NCBI GenBank assembly: GCA_008711295.1
Contig: VUYV01000291.1
Location: 495,403-559,402, forward strand
From: Anarhynchus alexandrinus
Taxonomy: Eukaryota > Chordata > Aves > Charadriiformes > Charadriidae
Length of the DNA stretch: 64,000 nt
Direction: 5' to 3'
The translations under genes were made by a program, and so were the position numbers. Positions within the stretch are counted from its first letter, which is position 1. Each line of letters begins with the position of its first letter. The notes under the pieces are model-generated. The model had not been told where the DNA came from. It saw only the letters and a program-made list of their open reading frames with translations, and ran no database searches. This document shows, in pieces, positions 47,682 through 63,129 of the stretch.

Positions 47682-50598
47682 CTGTAACGCAGAGGTAGGG
47701 AAAGAGGAGGGGAGAAAAAAAAAATTCCTTTAATCCATTACCTTCACGGAGAAACCTGTGCTGACAACATTAGAGAAAGATCCTTTCAAAAATAAGCAGA
47801 GAAAGGTTTCCTTTTTATTTCTAAGGAAAAGTAAAGCTCTGCCATCAAAGACCAGCAGATTCACAGCTCCCTCAAAAGAAGCCCAGTTGTGTCAATAGCC
47901 ATTACGAGTGCCTTGGGAGGCAGAATAATCACAGGTAGGTACCTCTGTATTTCAATTTACCTAATGGTTCTAATTTTACCTCTCAGAGGGGCTGTCAGAT
48001 GAAGGCTAACAACCTTTTACCATAGTTAACTGCCCTGTAGAGAAATGCAGAGCTGAATTCCCCAGACAAACGAAGCTGTGGATCGTGGTACCAGCGTACC
48101 AAGAAATATAAAACTTCTCAGTTTGCCAGCGAGGTCAAGAGTTTAGAGCAGGGATGAATCATCAGGTGACACTGGTTTTTATTATTTATATTCTGGTGTC
48201 ATTCAGAGGACCAGACTGAACTTAGCGGAGCTCCACGGCACCCTGTATTTCTGTGTGGTGCCTTGCAGAGCAAAACCAAGCCCGAAATCCAGGCTATGTC
48301 CATCCCTCTGCCAGTGCTCCGGGCATAGCCAGAGGTTAACGAGATCTTCAAACCTCAAAACTTTGATCTGAGCAATAGCAGGAGCACACCTTACACAACA
48401 GTTTTCAGACCACTAATGGCAAGTACTTTTACAACCTATTAATAAAAGTTCATTACACTTCAAAAAAGAAAAGTGGAATATAAGGTATTTATACTCTTTT
48501 CTCCTATCCCATGGATTAAGCACTTTTTGCCTCTGTGCAACTCTTGTAAACTATGTAAGCAATTAAATTTTTTTTAATGCAGCTATACTTTACTCACTCT
48601 GGAGGTAACATCTACAGTCACAACGTTTAATTATCTTGAAAGAAAAAGCATCCTCCTTCCAACTTTTCTTTTTTTAAAAAACTTGGCGGAGTATCTGGAG
48701 CTACAGATAAATATATGTACTCAAGGATAGCAAATCTGTTAAAAAATCCTCCTGTTTTTTCCCAACAGGTAAGTACAAAAGAACTTCAATTACAGAAACA
48801 GGACTCCAAGTTCTTTCATTATGTGTGGAGAGTACTTCATCTCTGCCACACTTTATATAAACCCATTATGCAACATTATGCATTTCAAATAATAACATTT
48901 TATCTGTTCACTGATTTAATTAATTTCTTAAGTACATTTACTTTTATTAACTCCTTTTCAACCAAAAAATAACACAGCGAAGTACTCATCCAATATTTTT
49001 CATCAAAGTGTGCAAGAACAATGAGACCTCTGCCTACAACACCACACCACGGAAAGTCCCGCTGCGTCGAAAGCTGCTGCTGTGTGGAAACACTGCATTA
49101 ATATACATTCGCATATTTCCATACAAACAAAAGCATGAGCATCCAAACAAATAGTAAATCACTACTTCCAGAATAAGTACCCTTAGTGGTCTAACGCCAA
49201 TAATTCACTTGGAACCTTGGAACATTCCAACTCATATTTCATGGATAGAACCGAAGGTCATTTGGAAATGCTCTGTTCACTCATTTATTAAAACAGATGG
49301 TAAAAACCATAATAAATTTACCTGCAAAGTGTCCCTGTCACTCAGAAACACATTTCAGTACAGATCATCAAGGAGATCAGATTTTTTTAAAGTAGTAATT
49401 AGAAAACAATTTCAGATCAACTCTGAGCAGTATTTTAAGAGACTAAAAACAATACCGTATTTGTAACTGTGATAAGTAGGTTCTTGTAACCTCATTTTCC
49501 TCAATCTAAGACAAAGATGACGAAAAACCACACCAAGGGTTGGATTCATCTACTCTTCAAAGTCTAAGACCCAAAGCTAACTATCTAAGGTAACTTTTTA
49601 GATCACTAAAAGGGAAACAAAGCACCATCCTTGCACTACTACGCATCCCATGCTTAGAGGTGCATCCAAAATAGGTTGAGGAAACCTCTTTCTACAGGTC
49701 CCTTGCTCTCGCCACTGACAACTCAGGGAGACCTAGACAGATAGCTTTGATCAGACATCCAATTTAGATGGTTGTGGCTAGGCAGAAGGAGTTGTTTTTC
49801 TGCTCTTATGTTCAGCCTTTAATGTATGAAGACGTGAGAGGCAAGGGTAGTTAGCGAGTTTCAAGTAGTAAGGAAAAACAGAAACTGTGTATTTTTTATA
49901 AGAAAAAAACAAAAAACCAAACCAAAGGCTAGAGGAATGGCCAAACCACAGGCTCAGTTATATCAGTGTCCAAAAACACCTGAAAGAAAACATTCTGCAA
50001 TAGATCATCTGTCCATCAGGGTATAAGCTGAAGAGTTACTGTGTAGGTATCTTGAATCTCTAGAATGGCACATCAAAAACAGCACAATGAAGAAAGTAAC
50101 TTCTTACACAAAACAGCCTTCAAATATGTCTTCACAGTCCTGAGAACGAAACCAAACTCATTGAGTTGACTTCTCTAAAAGGATGTCTTCAAAAACTTCC
50201 AAAGAAAAGGAGAAAAGACGAAAAGGAAAAAAAAAAATAATCAGGGGATCCACACACATTAATCCATGTGAAACCTCAACTAAGAGGCAAGAAACCCTCA
50301 GGCCCTTCATCACCTTCAGGCACCAGATCTTTGATGATATCTCTACATTTATAAAAAAGGGCTGGTTAGAAAAGCAGAAACGTCATCTCAAAAACTGAGG
50401 GCCAATCTGGGAAGGCAGAGCCAGAAGAAAAATCTGGTGGCACAGTCAGCTGCTTCTCTGACCAAGCCCCTGAGAAGTGACCTGTCTGTGCGTGCTCTGG
50501 GAAGAAAACAGGACACAGAGTAAAAAAGACACCCATGGACTGGAATCTCAGACAGAAATATTATGGTAGAGAGGTACTCCAGGGAGCCTATTGCCATG

Positions 50599-50622
50599 AA
50601 AAAAAAAATAAATAAATAAAAA
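50599..50622. repeat. A-rich/(AAAT)n stretch
   Basis: A run of A followed by three AAAT units and more A. Confidence 0.88.
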
Positions 50623-51615
50623 GGAGTGTGCATCAGACACAGACCTAAGGAAAAAAAATGAAAAATAAGAAGGGTAACCTGCAATTGTGTGAACTTACAT
50701 CAACATGAATTTAGGGCAGCCCCTTGGAAATAAATGAAACTATTCTGTTGTGGCATAAACTAGCATGAAAGCACAGCACTGCAGGAGCAAGTGTCAAGTT
50801 GGTTATATGTTTGTTGTTTTTTTTTTTAAAAAGAAAAGGACTTGCTGGGTCAACAATCATAAAGATCACATTCCCAGGCTCATCTACACTCATGTCCAGA
50901 CAGATGTTAACACTGATGTTCACGGAAGTGTTTCAGCAGCAATGAACATCAGGAAACAAGCTGTTCTCTTTCTGAGATTGGACCTTCCAAGAGTGGACCT
51001 TCCTTCTGCCAACAGAAATAAAACAAGTGTTGCTTACTTTACCCAAAATTAAAACATAAGCATAAGGATATAACGGTCAGAAAGTAAAACAAGGTCAGGC
51101 TGAATGTTCACAAAAATCATCTATAACCATCAAGGCAGTGTTCTGAAAAAAATTATTTAAAAGAAGTTCCTTAGCGTCAAATAGAAATCACTTTTCTGCT
51201 GTGAAAACACACGCAGTATTTAATTTCAAAATTAGAAAGTTACCTAGAGATCTGCCAAAGAACACAGAAACGCTATTAAAATAAAACCCAGCACAGTCTT
51301 TAGTGGATATTCCTCCAGTTAGACGACACCTAACAGCTCTTGTCTTACCGCTGTCATGCCTGGGCACAGGCCTGATCCTGTCACCGATACTCGTGTTCAC
51401 CTTGGGGACCCCTGAGGAGCCACACTAATCCAGGGACAATGTCGGTGCTCAATGCAAAAGCAGCAGAATTAGTCCCTCCATTTCTATCCAGAATTAATTT
51501 CACTGCTGAAGACACCGAGCTTGGATATTACACTTTCCTCCAGCGCCACACGTAGGTCACCCCCAAAATATTCAGGGATCTTTTTGAAATAAAAGACAAT
51601 CTGCAAACGTACACT

Positions 51616-51660
51616 AAAAATATAGGGATAAAATACAGGGATAATAAAATAGGGATAAAC
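51616..51660. repeat. Imperfect tandem repeat of tagggataaa
   Basis: Three related units (tagggataaaa, cagggataata, tagggataaac) are spaced about 16 nt apart. Confidence 0.75.
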
Positions 51661-51899
51661 TGAATGTTCATCTCAAACTTTGTTACAGAGGTCTGCACAA
51701 AAACCAGCTACTGTGCCCTTCACAAAGCAAAACACGAGAAGCAGGCTGACGCTGCACGAGGGTACCATGAAAGTGCACGTGAACCACAATCGCAGCAAGA
51801 ATTCCCGGAGGGTGCCACACTCCGGGATGAACCTGGACTTCTCTTTTTAGGCAGAGAATTATTAAACCACGGCTCTTAAGCCCAAACTTTAAATCTCGA

Positions 51900-52080
51900 G
51901 CCCCGCCTCAGATCCACTGCCCGAAACGCAGCTCTAACTCATCTCTGATGGGAATTTGGGATCTGCTGAGCCACCCCCCGGAGAAGCGCAGCTCTTTGGC
52001 CAGGAATCTCCGCGGCCCCGGAGATGGCGCCTCCCGCCCTGCTCCCCTCCAGAAACCACAGCCGTGCGTCTTGCTGCGAA
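51900..52080. other. Intronic CpG-rich patch
   Basis: The stretch contains ctccgcggccccggagatgg, gcgcctcccgccctg and other CpGs in intron 1. It could be a small regulatory element. No exon was recognised. Confidence 0.35.
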
Positions 52081-55000
52081 GCTCTGAAATACAACCAGAC
52101 GCTGTGCATGACATGACTTTGTAAGTCCGTCTCACAAAAGGTCCTACCCCCCACGCTGTTTTCAGCCACTCGGGCACCCCAGGCTGCGCTCCCTCACCTA
52201 CACGCACCAGGCACGGACAGGGCCAGCTTTCACCCTGAAACCCGCTGGAGAAATGCTTTTGCCGACTTCAACGGACTTTGAATCCCCGACATTAACTTTA
52301 ACGACCGGTTCCAGGTTTGCTATTACGCGTCAGGTACCACTGAGCGTGCTCTCCACAGGGCTCCTTTATCCTTCAGTATCCACTGTGATAAACGGGATTA
52401 AAGTCAGATACCAGCATCTGATTAAATGAATGAGATTCTACTTTTATCAAAACAAGTGCGACAGATTTCCAAGCGCTAATCCGCAGCACAACTAAGATGT
52501 CAGTCACCTCCAAGTAAACGTGGATCTAAGGCGAAATACAGAATTACGAACGTGCCCTCTCCCGCAAACAGCATCGTACACAGAAATGTTAAATGTTCGA
52601 CGAAAGCAGATTGCAAAAACTTCTTTGGAAACTGTATTTTTCCATACCCTGAAGTCATACGGGAGTTAGATGCATCTCAGCAAAAAGGTTTGATCGCAGT
52701 CAACTGCAAAGGGGATTTTTCTGCCTAGCAGAGACATTTAAGAATAAACCAAATTGTACCACTTACTTTAGAATATGCCAATGAAAATATGAAGCCATCA
52801 TGCAGCCAAAAATATTTCACAGAAACACCTATGCTAAAATCTAGCTGACTATTCAGTCATTGCTTTTACATGTTAAGTACGGAGATTATAAAACAGAGCT
52901 CACTCTCAGAGAATATCAAAAATAAAACATTTTCGTTGTTCCTGATAACTCTGTTAATGCTGTTTTACTTGCATTCCATTGCCAGATACTTTAAATAGAC
53001 TCCACATCAGAAAGATCTACTGTGCAGAGAGGACATGCAGAAAAGCAAAAACATTCATTTCCATGCTCTTAACACAATTACGATAACAAATAAATCAGGA
53101 AATAAAATAAATCCCACCTTTAAGGAAGACTCTTACAAAGACGTTATTTCTTTCCTGTGAACAAAACCTTCTCAGAGAGAAATTTTATCCGCATATAAGA
53201 AGTGTCAGAAACCTCTGGGAAGAAATGTAGCAGCATTGGTATTCTGCTCAGAAAATGTCATCACAGATCTGTTTACCTTAACTGTGGACCATGATTCAGC
53301 CGGTGACAACCGTCTTGCATACTGATCAATTTATTTGCAGCAAAATTACTAACATTTTCCACTTTAACCATTTAGGTTCTGGAAAGAGCTACTAAGATAG
53401 GGAGGGCTTTAATGAATAATCTATAAATCCTACTTAATTAAAAAACTCCCCCTCCACCACGATGCCCTATACTTTGGGGAGGGGGGAGGCGGTCCCCCAC
53501 AATCTTGAAGAAAAATTAGGGCATACCATGAGTAGTTACCAGAGAAACGCTCCCTTTTTTAATATTAAAATCAGAGCTTTATCATCCATCTGCATCGCAG
53601 GTGAAGATTAAGTATACACGAAGGGCGGGGGAGATGATGCGATTAAGCTGATCATTTGGGGGGGACTGGCTGTTCAGCAGAGACAGTGATAAACCATTTA
53701 AGAGAGTGGCCTAACTGGTGGTCTAGAGGCCAGATCCAGTTGTCCTGCCCACTGCCTCTTCTGCTGTGACTCTGGAGGAGATGCCAAACTTAGCACAACA
53801 TAAATCTAAGAGCTCTCTACCACATGTCCCATCAGTAGACCGGGAGAGCAGGTTTTGAAGCCAAAGAGGTGAAATCCTCTATGGTGCCCCCACACTTCAC
53901 CGTTGTGTCCACACAACCCAATTCTGGAGTCCTGGAACCTCAGTGCAAACCACGCTTTTTTGCGTGCCTTGTAGATCAGCAACACCACCAGGACGTGCAA
54001 AAGAAGGTGGGATGCAGACACAGAATTAGTGTCTCAACTAAGAGAGTTTTGGTGTACTTCGGGGGTTTTCTTGCTTTAAGTGCTCAGCTGGAGGGACAAT
54101 GCGAGACAGATCCCTGCAGGATGAGCAGCCGACACTGAAAATCAGCGTTCTCTGATGCATCCAAAACTAGGCATGCAGAAAGCATGGCACCCAAAAACCC
54201 AGTTGTGGTAACGTCAATCTTATGATTTGTAACACCAAACATTTTTTCATACAGTACTCCTAAGTGACTTTGAATGCTGCTTCGACAATACGTCTTTCTT
54301 TTATTTCCAGGGGCATACGAAAAGGATGCAGACCACATTCATGCTCGCTGCCTACGCCTTCTCAGCCTGAACGACCAACAACCCATACACACCTGAATAA
54401 ACTCAGAATGGCCTTTAGCACGATCCAGAAGAAGACCTGGAGTCACGCCTCTGCACCTACTGCAGAGACTGTTATAGAATAGAAGTTCAGCTTGGAAGCA
54501 CAGACAGAAGACGCCCATTACGCTCTGACGTTAGGTCGGGAAGAAGGGAAAGGGTGGCTGCTTCTTCATTCCTCCTATCTTCCTGACAAACAGCATGGCA
54601 CCAATTCACCTTCTCACATATCCATGCATTTTTCCTTGGCTATTTTTCCACTTCGCATTCATAATTCCTTGTTATCTCTTCTTGACCTATTCAGCCTCTG
54701 GCTTAGATGAACTATCTCTTGTACTCCCTCTAATAAGCCAATACATCTGACTGCTGACAAGTCCTAAGGCCAAACTATGACCATTCCCCTCATGAAAAAG
54801 AGGTTGCTGGAATTCAAAATAAGGAGGAAAGATTAAAAAAAGAGGCCTTAATGGCTCTTGTTCTGAAAGCGTGTCGCTAGTCTTGGAAAATAATAAACTG
54901 CCTCAGAATTAAAACAAGGCTTCTGTCTTCACTGTAGAATGAAGAGTCTCGCCTGAACCTAAGCACCTGGCCTGCTCTAAAATGTCAAAAATCTTTCTCA

Positions 55001-58000
55001 CTGCAGAAGTGGGCGATTTAACTCAAGCAGAACAGCACCTAGGTCTTCACCACGATTACGATGGAAAGATGCATTAGAAGAAAAGCACTTCTAGCACCCA
55101 GAGTCTGCAAGTGCCCCAAAAAGCAGGCTAGAAGCAAATCCGAGGACCTGGAGTAGCCTTGCACTGAAAACACAACCTGAGCCTCCAACGCTCGGCAACC
55201 CTCTCAAGTACAAATAGCCACAACTGGGAAAGTGCACGTGCAGATCGGGCAGGGCAGAAGGGCAGCCACTGTAAAAGGCCAGTTTGCAGAGAAGATGAAA
55301 ATCTGGCTCTGAAACGCTGTTTCAGGATCGATGGTACCTTTGTTAAAAGAAGAGAGGCAGGTCCTTCGCTTCCATGAAGAGTGCCAGTGAAACCAGTCAA
55401 CAGCAACAGGATCACTGATGCTGTCTGAATGTGACCCTACCTGGTCTCAGGTTGTTAAATACACGATCATTCACTGATACAACATAATTCTTCACTTAAC
55501 CATTTTCTGCCTTAATTTGCCCTGGTTTTATTGATATTATGAGTGACATGTGGCAAAAGTACTAAATAAATTACAAAAAAATTAGGCTCCCCAAACTACG
55601 CATCATTTCCATTTGAAATGAATGGTGATCCTCCCTCCTCCTCTGACATTTTGCATTTGCCAAAAATAACTGCATAATTATAAGTTGTGTGCAAGAAACA
55701 GAAGGTAACATTCAAAGTTATTTTCCATAATTTTCACTTAGCGTCAGAACTAGCAAATACCGTATACGGCCGTTCTGTTATGCAGAAGTGGCCAAAGCTA
55801 ACCCATTAATGAACTCACAAAAACTGTAAAAGCACACACCCAGCCTGGGCAAACAAACACGATGAAAAAATAATAAAGTGTAATGACTTTCCTTCAAGTT
55901 TCTCAGAGACAGATCACGCTCAGCCCATTAACTCTTCATTTAACAAGTCTGTTTCATTTAGCTTGTTTTGGTTGGCATTCAATTAGAAATTCATGTACAG
56001 GACATTTTTTTCCTTTTTTAAAACAGAACACTTGCTGTATTTCAGCCAGTAAAACACCAGGAGGTTAAGTGGGAGCTGCAAGACAAGCTGAAGCTACACT
56101 AAAGCCAGGCACAGTAATACTGAACTAGGCAAAACACCTGCACGCAGCCCTGCCCCACGAGATTATCACTAATTGTTTGTTAAAAGGACTTGATAAGACT
56201 TGTTGCTCAGTAGAAGAGCGAAGAGCCAACTGGGTAACTCTCAATTTGTTCCAATTCAAGTTAAAAAAAACAACCCACAACACCGTATCATCAGCTTTAC
56301 TGTGATTCCAGTTATGGCCAACTTCTGCCGCATCTGCCTCCGCATTGCTAAGGCTTGCTGAGATGGGACGTGTGGCTACACCGAACGAAAAACTCTCTCA
56401 TCCAACCATTCCTCAGTTCCTGCCTTGCCCAACGCCAGGTCCCTTGCTGGCCAGCCTCATGACTATATGGATAAAACAGAACAGCAGAACCTAAATTCCT
56501 TCTCCCATCGTGTCGCTTGTCCCCTCTTGGGCGCCACCTGAAGCCTGTCCGCTCCACAAGGGCAATGTGAAACGGTTTCAGCTACCGTCAAACTGTCCCC
56601 CAATTTCCCCCTTTTCACCTTTTTTATCTTCCCGCACCCTTACTACTTTTGTCAAGCCTCCCTGACCCGTCACGACATCTCTGGATGCCCCAAACTCCCT
56701 GTAGTGGGAAGCTGTGGATGCGAGAAGTTTATATGCATTTTAGTAGAGCCCAAAATTGTGGAAAAGAAGTCCACTGAGCGCTACAAAATACAAATGTTGT
56801 GCCTGGCTCAAGCAGCCCCTGAGTCCCACATGGCTGGAGCGAGGGAAGGTCCCCAGGGCAAGCACCAGACATGCCTGCTCTGACTTTATGCTCCTTCAAG
56901 CACCCGCTTCTGGCCACTGCTGGAAAAGGTGTGCTGGGCTTGAAAAATCTTTCTTTTGGGACAGGACAGACCGATTTTGTATCACGAGCAGGGGACGCAA
57001 CGTTTCTGAAGTGTGCTGCTTCTACAAAGGGAAGGCATTAGCCAACTACCACTATTAATTTATTTCATTAACAATCAAATCAAGCATTTTCCGCAGTACA
57101 CCCTTGCCCTAGATCACCAATTACTAGTTTTATATAATCATCGCTATTTGTATTTCCCCAAACTCCTCATCTTGTTTCATTCCCTGTTCGACAAGATAGT
57201 TATCAAAAGACATTTAAAAGCCAATGTCCTTTTATAAATTCCTATGCGATTGTTTTATGACAAATAAATAATAACAATGAGTGCAGAAAAACTATTAAGC
57301 AGTTACTCTGTCATCGTTTGAGACTTCATTTTTATTCATTCATCTTCAAAGTATTTATTTTAAAATAATATTTCTATTATTTTCCATCAAGAAGTCTGGC
57401 TTTTTACTATCTATCTAGCAAATTTTTTTCCAGCAACAGAAGCTGGTTTAGATTTCAAGCAAATAGCAGTGCTTGATTGCAAATCTATTTTGTTCGTGTA
57501 CAAGTTCAATTGTCAATTTGCAGACATAATTTTGAAACTGCTATTAAAATACTTACAATGGTGCACACAAAAAAAAAAACCCACCGAGATCAATACTGCA
57601 GTTCTCCAGAGCTCACATCGTAACAAGATGACAGTGCTCTAAACTCCTATCGACTACATAAAACATATGGAATAGCTGTAAATATGCAATGAAATAAAGG
57701 TAATGGGTAATAAATCTGCCTACAACACTGACCAAAATTGATCTTAACCACACGCAGATCCAGGGTAGCCTAGCTTTCCTAGGAATGCAAAACCTTCGCC
57801 CCACTATTTTACTTTTCCCCTCTAGCCAGAAATGCACAGAATTCACGTGAAAGTCATTTTATCTGACTTGAGAGCCAACACCACTTGGTTCCTGTCCATA
57901 TTTTCTGTTACCTACAACAGAAATCAGCTATTTCATGAGCATGCAAGGCAGTATTTATGACTACAACTTTTGGTTGGAACAACTTTAACAAGATATTTCT

Positions 58001-61000
58001 TAAATAAATGTTTTTGCGAATAAATTCATTCCTGGCCCTCTCCTAATTGTTTCACATAGATATTCTTATAATCCATTTTCACTGAGGCAGACAAGCACAG
58101 TACGCATTGTTTAAGTTCACAGGTGCAAGGATTTATAAAATTTATCCTAAATTTGAAAATCCAAGTAGCCAGACCAAGGCAGAACTGGTATCTTCCACCC
58201 GACCTGCCTAGTACAGCAGAGCACGGGTCAGTTACCAGGAGGAACCATCTCTGGTAGTCATCTTATTGAGCCAAGTCATGGAAGGGCTGGTAAGGAAGAC
58301 CATGAAAGATCTGTACAGCATATTTCTGAGGAAGTGGCGACTGTCAAACTACATCAAACTAAACCCACCACTACTGCCGTGGTGGTGGCCCACGAGCTGC
58401 CCTGCAAGCCACTGACCAAGCTGGGGTCGAAGACCTGAAGCCTTTGTGATGGACCCGCACATACAGAGACATCCACTCCCCATCAGCCGTGGAAAGCACG
58501 GGAACAGCATAGTCCAACTACAAAGATGTGCAAATCAGACCACTCTGATTTAAATTATTCATTGAAAATTACTTACTCATGTCCTTCAAATGCCTTTATT
58601 ATTGTAACAAAGATTATTTTTTTTATGTGTGCCTCAGAAGGGTATATTAATTCTAAATTTCATACAGAACAGCAACCTGCATTACCAAATACTTAATTAT
58701 CAGTATATTTACAGTGTCCTTGGGCACTGTTGAGTAATCAGAATGCTATTGTTTTCATTACAGTGTTTTATTGATAGCACTAATGACTTCAGTTCTGCTT
58801 GATCAACAAGCAAATGATGCTTATTTGATGTTACGATAATTAATTGGCCTTTCAGGTGTTTCCACATCCTAATTTATTACCAAGAATAAGAATACTTATG
58901 TGAAACACCCTAAGAAGAATATTGCTATGCATCACAAAACATGTTCTAAAAATAGGGTGTGGTTTAGTACTTCTCCCTTTCTTCACAATTTCTAATGCCA
59001 CATTCTCTGTCTAAAAATTGCAGGGGAAAAAAGCTACATTTAACTCGATTTTGAAAACCCAGCCTGAGCCTTGCATATTAAATATTCAGTTAATTTTATC
59101 CCTTACTGAACTTCCGGTAAGCGAAAGGAGATTTTCTGATTAACATTTCTTTTATTTTTTTCTCTCGAGACGGGAGAAAACAGCTAACCTCACTTTCCCA
59201 TAGCAGCAACAAGGATCAAAAACTTCGTATGGCTCAAAGGAGATGTACGAGTGAATAGACCACTTGTGTAATCTATTACTCCATAGCATTATTTTTCCAA
59301 ACTCAGGGCCGCATTTATGAAGCATTGCAGTCCAGTCTTCAGACCACGGAAAAGGGTTGTGGATAAGAAAATTGCAGATTCCAAACGAACTGGACCTTGA
59401 AAAGCCACCTGAAAAGAGCACACCAGTCCTCCCACAACATTCAGCTGGCACCTGTCAGAGATCTACATGTGTTCAGTCTAACCTCCCGCAGAGGACAACC
59501 CTCAGAACATCTTCTGAAGTCTTAACTGCTCTGACATACCAACCTGTATTAGCAGATACCCTCATCTTTGAAGATGTTTCCCAAAACCTGAATTTTTCTG
59601 CAAGCAAAAAAAAAGTTACAAATAAAGGTTCTAGGGATTTTTCTACCTTTCACTGCCCCAGGATCACTAATGATGCTTTTTAGAACATTCTGCCTGTTAG
59701 GTAATTTCACGTATTATATCTTTCATGTCTGCAAATAACAAATAAAAAATAAAAGGCCACAGGCTTTTGGAAGGTCAAAGGTAGCTGTATTTGCATTACT
59801 TTCTAGAATTTTTCATTCCCATAAATGTTCCAAATAGAACACCCCAACATCATGGCATAAGGGAAACCTTCGTAGGCATATAGTAAATACAAAATGCTGC
59901 TATGCTCTACTGCAGAAGATTCCTTAGTGTTACTTTAGGTTTACTACACACCCAAAAATTTGTCATGAATTTTGGAACACTTTTTTCTGCTTAACTTCTT
60001 CACAGAGCTATTTCCTGAACAGCTTTTACAATACTGAATCTCGTAATGGCCATGCTCTTACTGCTTGTTCAGAATTACAAAATACAGGAATTCACTGGAT
60101 GTTCTACCAGTGAACTACCAAACAAATGAAAACACGTAACAACAAAACACTATTTTTCCATGTCCCCATATTCATATTAAACATGATTCGACATCCATTA
60201 CAAGCCACTTGTTCCCAAAAATATACAGACCATTCTGTGGATACATCAAATACAGAAGTGAAGAACGATATCGGGAAAAAACCCTCATTATAAACAAACT
60301 GGATGTTTGTCAAAAAACAAGCTGAGTATTTGCCTGTAAATATTGACCAAACTAAGTTTTTTGCTTTGATATTTGCTGACTGAAAAGCAGCACAGACAAG
60401 TACAAAGGACATATGAAAATTAATCTGAATGCCAAACTTGGCAATCAGGTTCCAGCTACTACAGGGACTCTACGCAACAAAGCAAACAACTAGTGGCAGC
60501 CAAATGCACTTACCAAGAAATCACTACGAATACTTTATCATTACATTCAACATTAGAACGAATCATGATTTGATTTCTGAAAATGTATTTACTTACAGTG
60601 ACAGTTCATTGACTCGATTTAAAGAGCAGTTCGAGTTAACATACTAACCAAGTACCCCCACATAATGCATTCTCCTACATTTTAAATTCCACTCTCAAAC
60701 ACACAACAAACACTTGAAAACTATCTCATAATTTTCACTCTGTGTAACTGTATTTTTCATAGTTTGATCATCTCTTTTGTGTATGAAGCAATGAATAATT
60801 TGTTCTCAGACTTAATTCAAACTGTACCTGGCTGAGAACAAACTAATGTGTTTTCAAAGGCAAAATAAGTGACAAAAGCAACCGTAAGTCAAGATAGCAA
60901 GAAATAAGTTGTAAAGCCTACATTAAGACTTTAAAGCTAGGTGGCTCGTTGGTAGTTCAGCACTGAAATAGCTACCCATCTATGCTCATGTGTATATTTT

Positions 61001-63129
61001 TCCAAGACACTTAAAAAGCACATTATCCCAACATCATACCAACTGTATAAAGAAAATACAAATTAATGGTAATTCATGTGCCTGGAATAAATAATATCTG
61101 CTGTTTCCAAGGAGAAAGAAGCTGTATATTCTGCTTTTTTATCTCCTCTTCTTCCCAAAGGGAGAAAAAAAATCTTTGCTAATCCAAGAAATACGGTTGC
61201 AATAAAAGCCTGTTATTAAAACATTACCAATAGTACATCACAATGGAAAAAAAATAAAAAATCTCTGCTTACTCCAGGATAGGCACTCCACACTCTCCTA
61301 CAAATATGGCATTTTATAACAGATGCATACAAAAAAAGCATCCCAGACAGTCTTATAAACAGGACATGCGAACTGAAGGTAAGAGAAATGGAAACAACAA
61401 GCAGATGACTTAACTGTGGCATGGGGATATTACTTGTCAGAGGTTAAGTAGGAAGTCTGTAGTAAATTTGAACCCTATCCAGTACCTGTCCCACAAGATT
61501 GTCTTCTTTCCCTGGTCAGTTCTCAGACATGAGAGAGCCAGCCAGCGATAAAAGTGAGAAATGCAGTCAGCTTCTAACAGCCAAGAATTTTCCTGCACAG
61601 TGAGAATTTATTGGTCTCTGAAATTCTTACTCATAATTACCACAGTCATTTTAAATTCAGCAATGATGAAGGAACATTTTGTCCTTAAGACCATCTTGAA
61701 AAAACAATACCAACAAAGGGGTTTAGATGCAGACACAATGAGCTCTGGAGCTGAACTCAGGTAGAACATTATTAACCTCCACACGTAACATTAAGAGATG
61801 GAGCCATGACTCTGCGTACCCTGAAACATTTACCACATGTTTGCCCTTCCTAGAGCAAAGTGAGGACTGGCATGCTGCCTACGTCTTACTCAGTCCTGCC
61901 AAGGGCAGAAAGGCTTTTGCACATCATCAGTACATGAGGCAGAACCACTTCCTTAATGTCATATCAACCTTTTCATCAAAGTAGTCAGATACCACTTTAG
62001 AGAAGGAATAAAAAGGCATGTGCCAGCTATGAGACTAATGAATAGTTTTCCTCAAGCAAAACATAATTCAGCATGAACTTCATGTTAATGTTCTTTCCAC
62101 CCACTCACACATCTCCAACTGATTCTACTCAACCAAAATGCCAACAAGTAAAACCACCCATCTTTTAATTCAGCTATTGTACCCCGGCAGTAAGATTTTG
62201 TTTTACAGTGCCATCCTACAGCTGCCTAACCTCAAACGTTACTTACACACGCACAGGGCCTCCTTTTTTAAAACATGCATGGACCTGGAGAGAGAAACCT
62301 AAGAAACAAAAGGGAAAACTTTGGAGAGCAAAAGATACTCAGACTGGCAGCTTTCACTAAAATGTTAAAAACCATCATAAGCCTCAGTCCCATTTACAGT
62401 TCAGAAGCAATGGGCAGGAAGGAGAAGCAGGAGGAGGACACCACTAAAAAAAAAAATAAATTAAATCTTGAGTCAGGAAACAATTTGGAAACATATGGTG
62501 TTTGCTTGTTTGAAGAGTGAAAGAGTATCAAGATATATTTAACCAAAAGACTATTACATCTCAGAAGGGCACAGGTTCATTTGCTGTATCAGGAAGACAT
62601 TGCAGAGTACAGCAACTCCAGAAGCACTGGGTTTAATTTAGAAGAAATAAAACCAACAGCTGTGATCATTCAAGAAGCAAGTCTCAAGCTTGAATAAACT
62701 ACAAGAAGCCCCCAAGACTCGTATAAACCTAGGTAATTCACAACGCGCATCAGCAACAAAGGAGGAAGAAAATTCTCTATTGCTGTCTTATTCTGTAAGT
62801 CTAATGGAAATTTTATACTCTCTTCTAAAATGTCCGTGATGGGCTATTTTTGGATAGGGGTTCCATGTAGCACAAGTCTGATCTGGCACCTTTTGTTCTT
62901 AATGAGAATCCAGTCCAGCCTCACCCACGTAACCATGAGAAACAGTTTCACTTGGATCAGCCTTAATTCATAGATTCAGAGAGCTGCTGGCAGAGAATCC
63001 ACAGAGGCACTGCACGTTTTTTTTAAGGACTTGAGTAGGAACGGCGAAATCTGGATTCTGCAGGCCTCAACACGTGGCGTTTGGGGAAGATCGTGACGTC
63101 CTTTTCACTGGAGATCCCTACCACCATGA

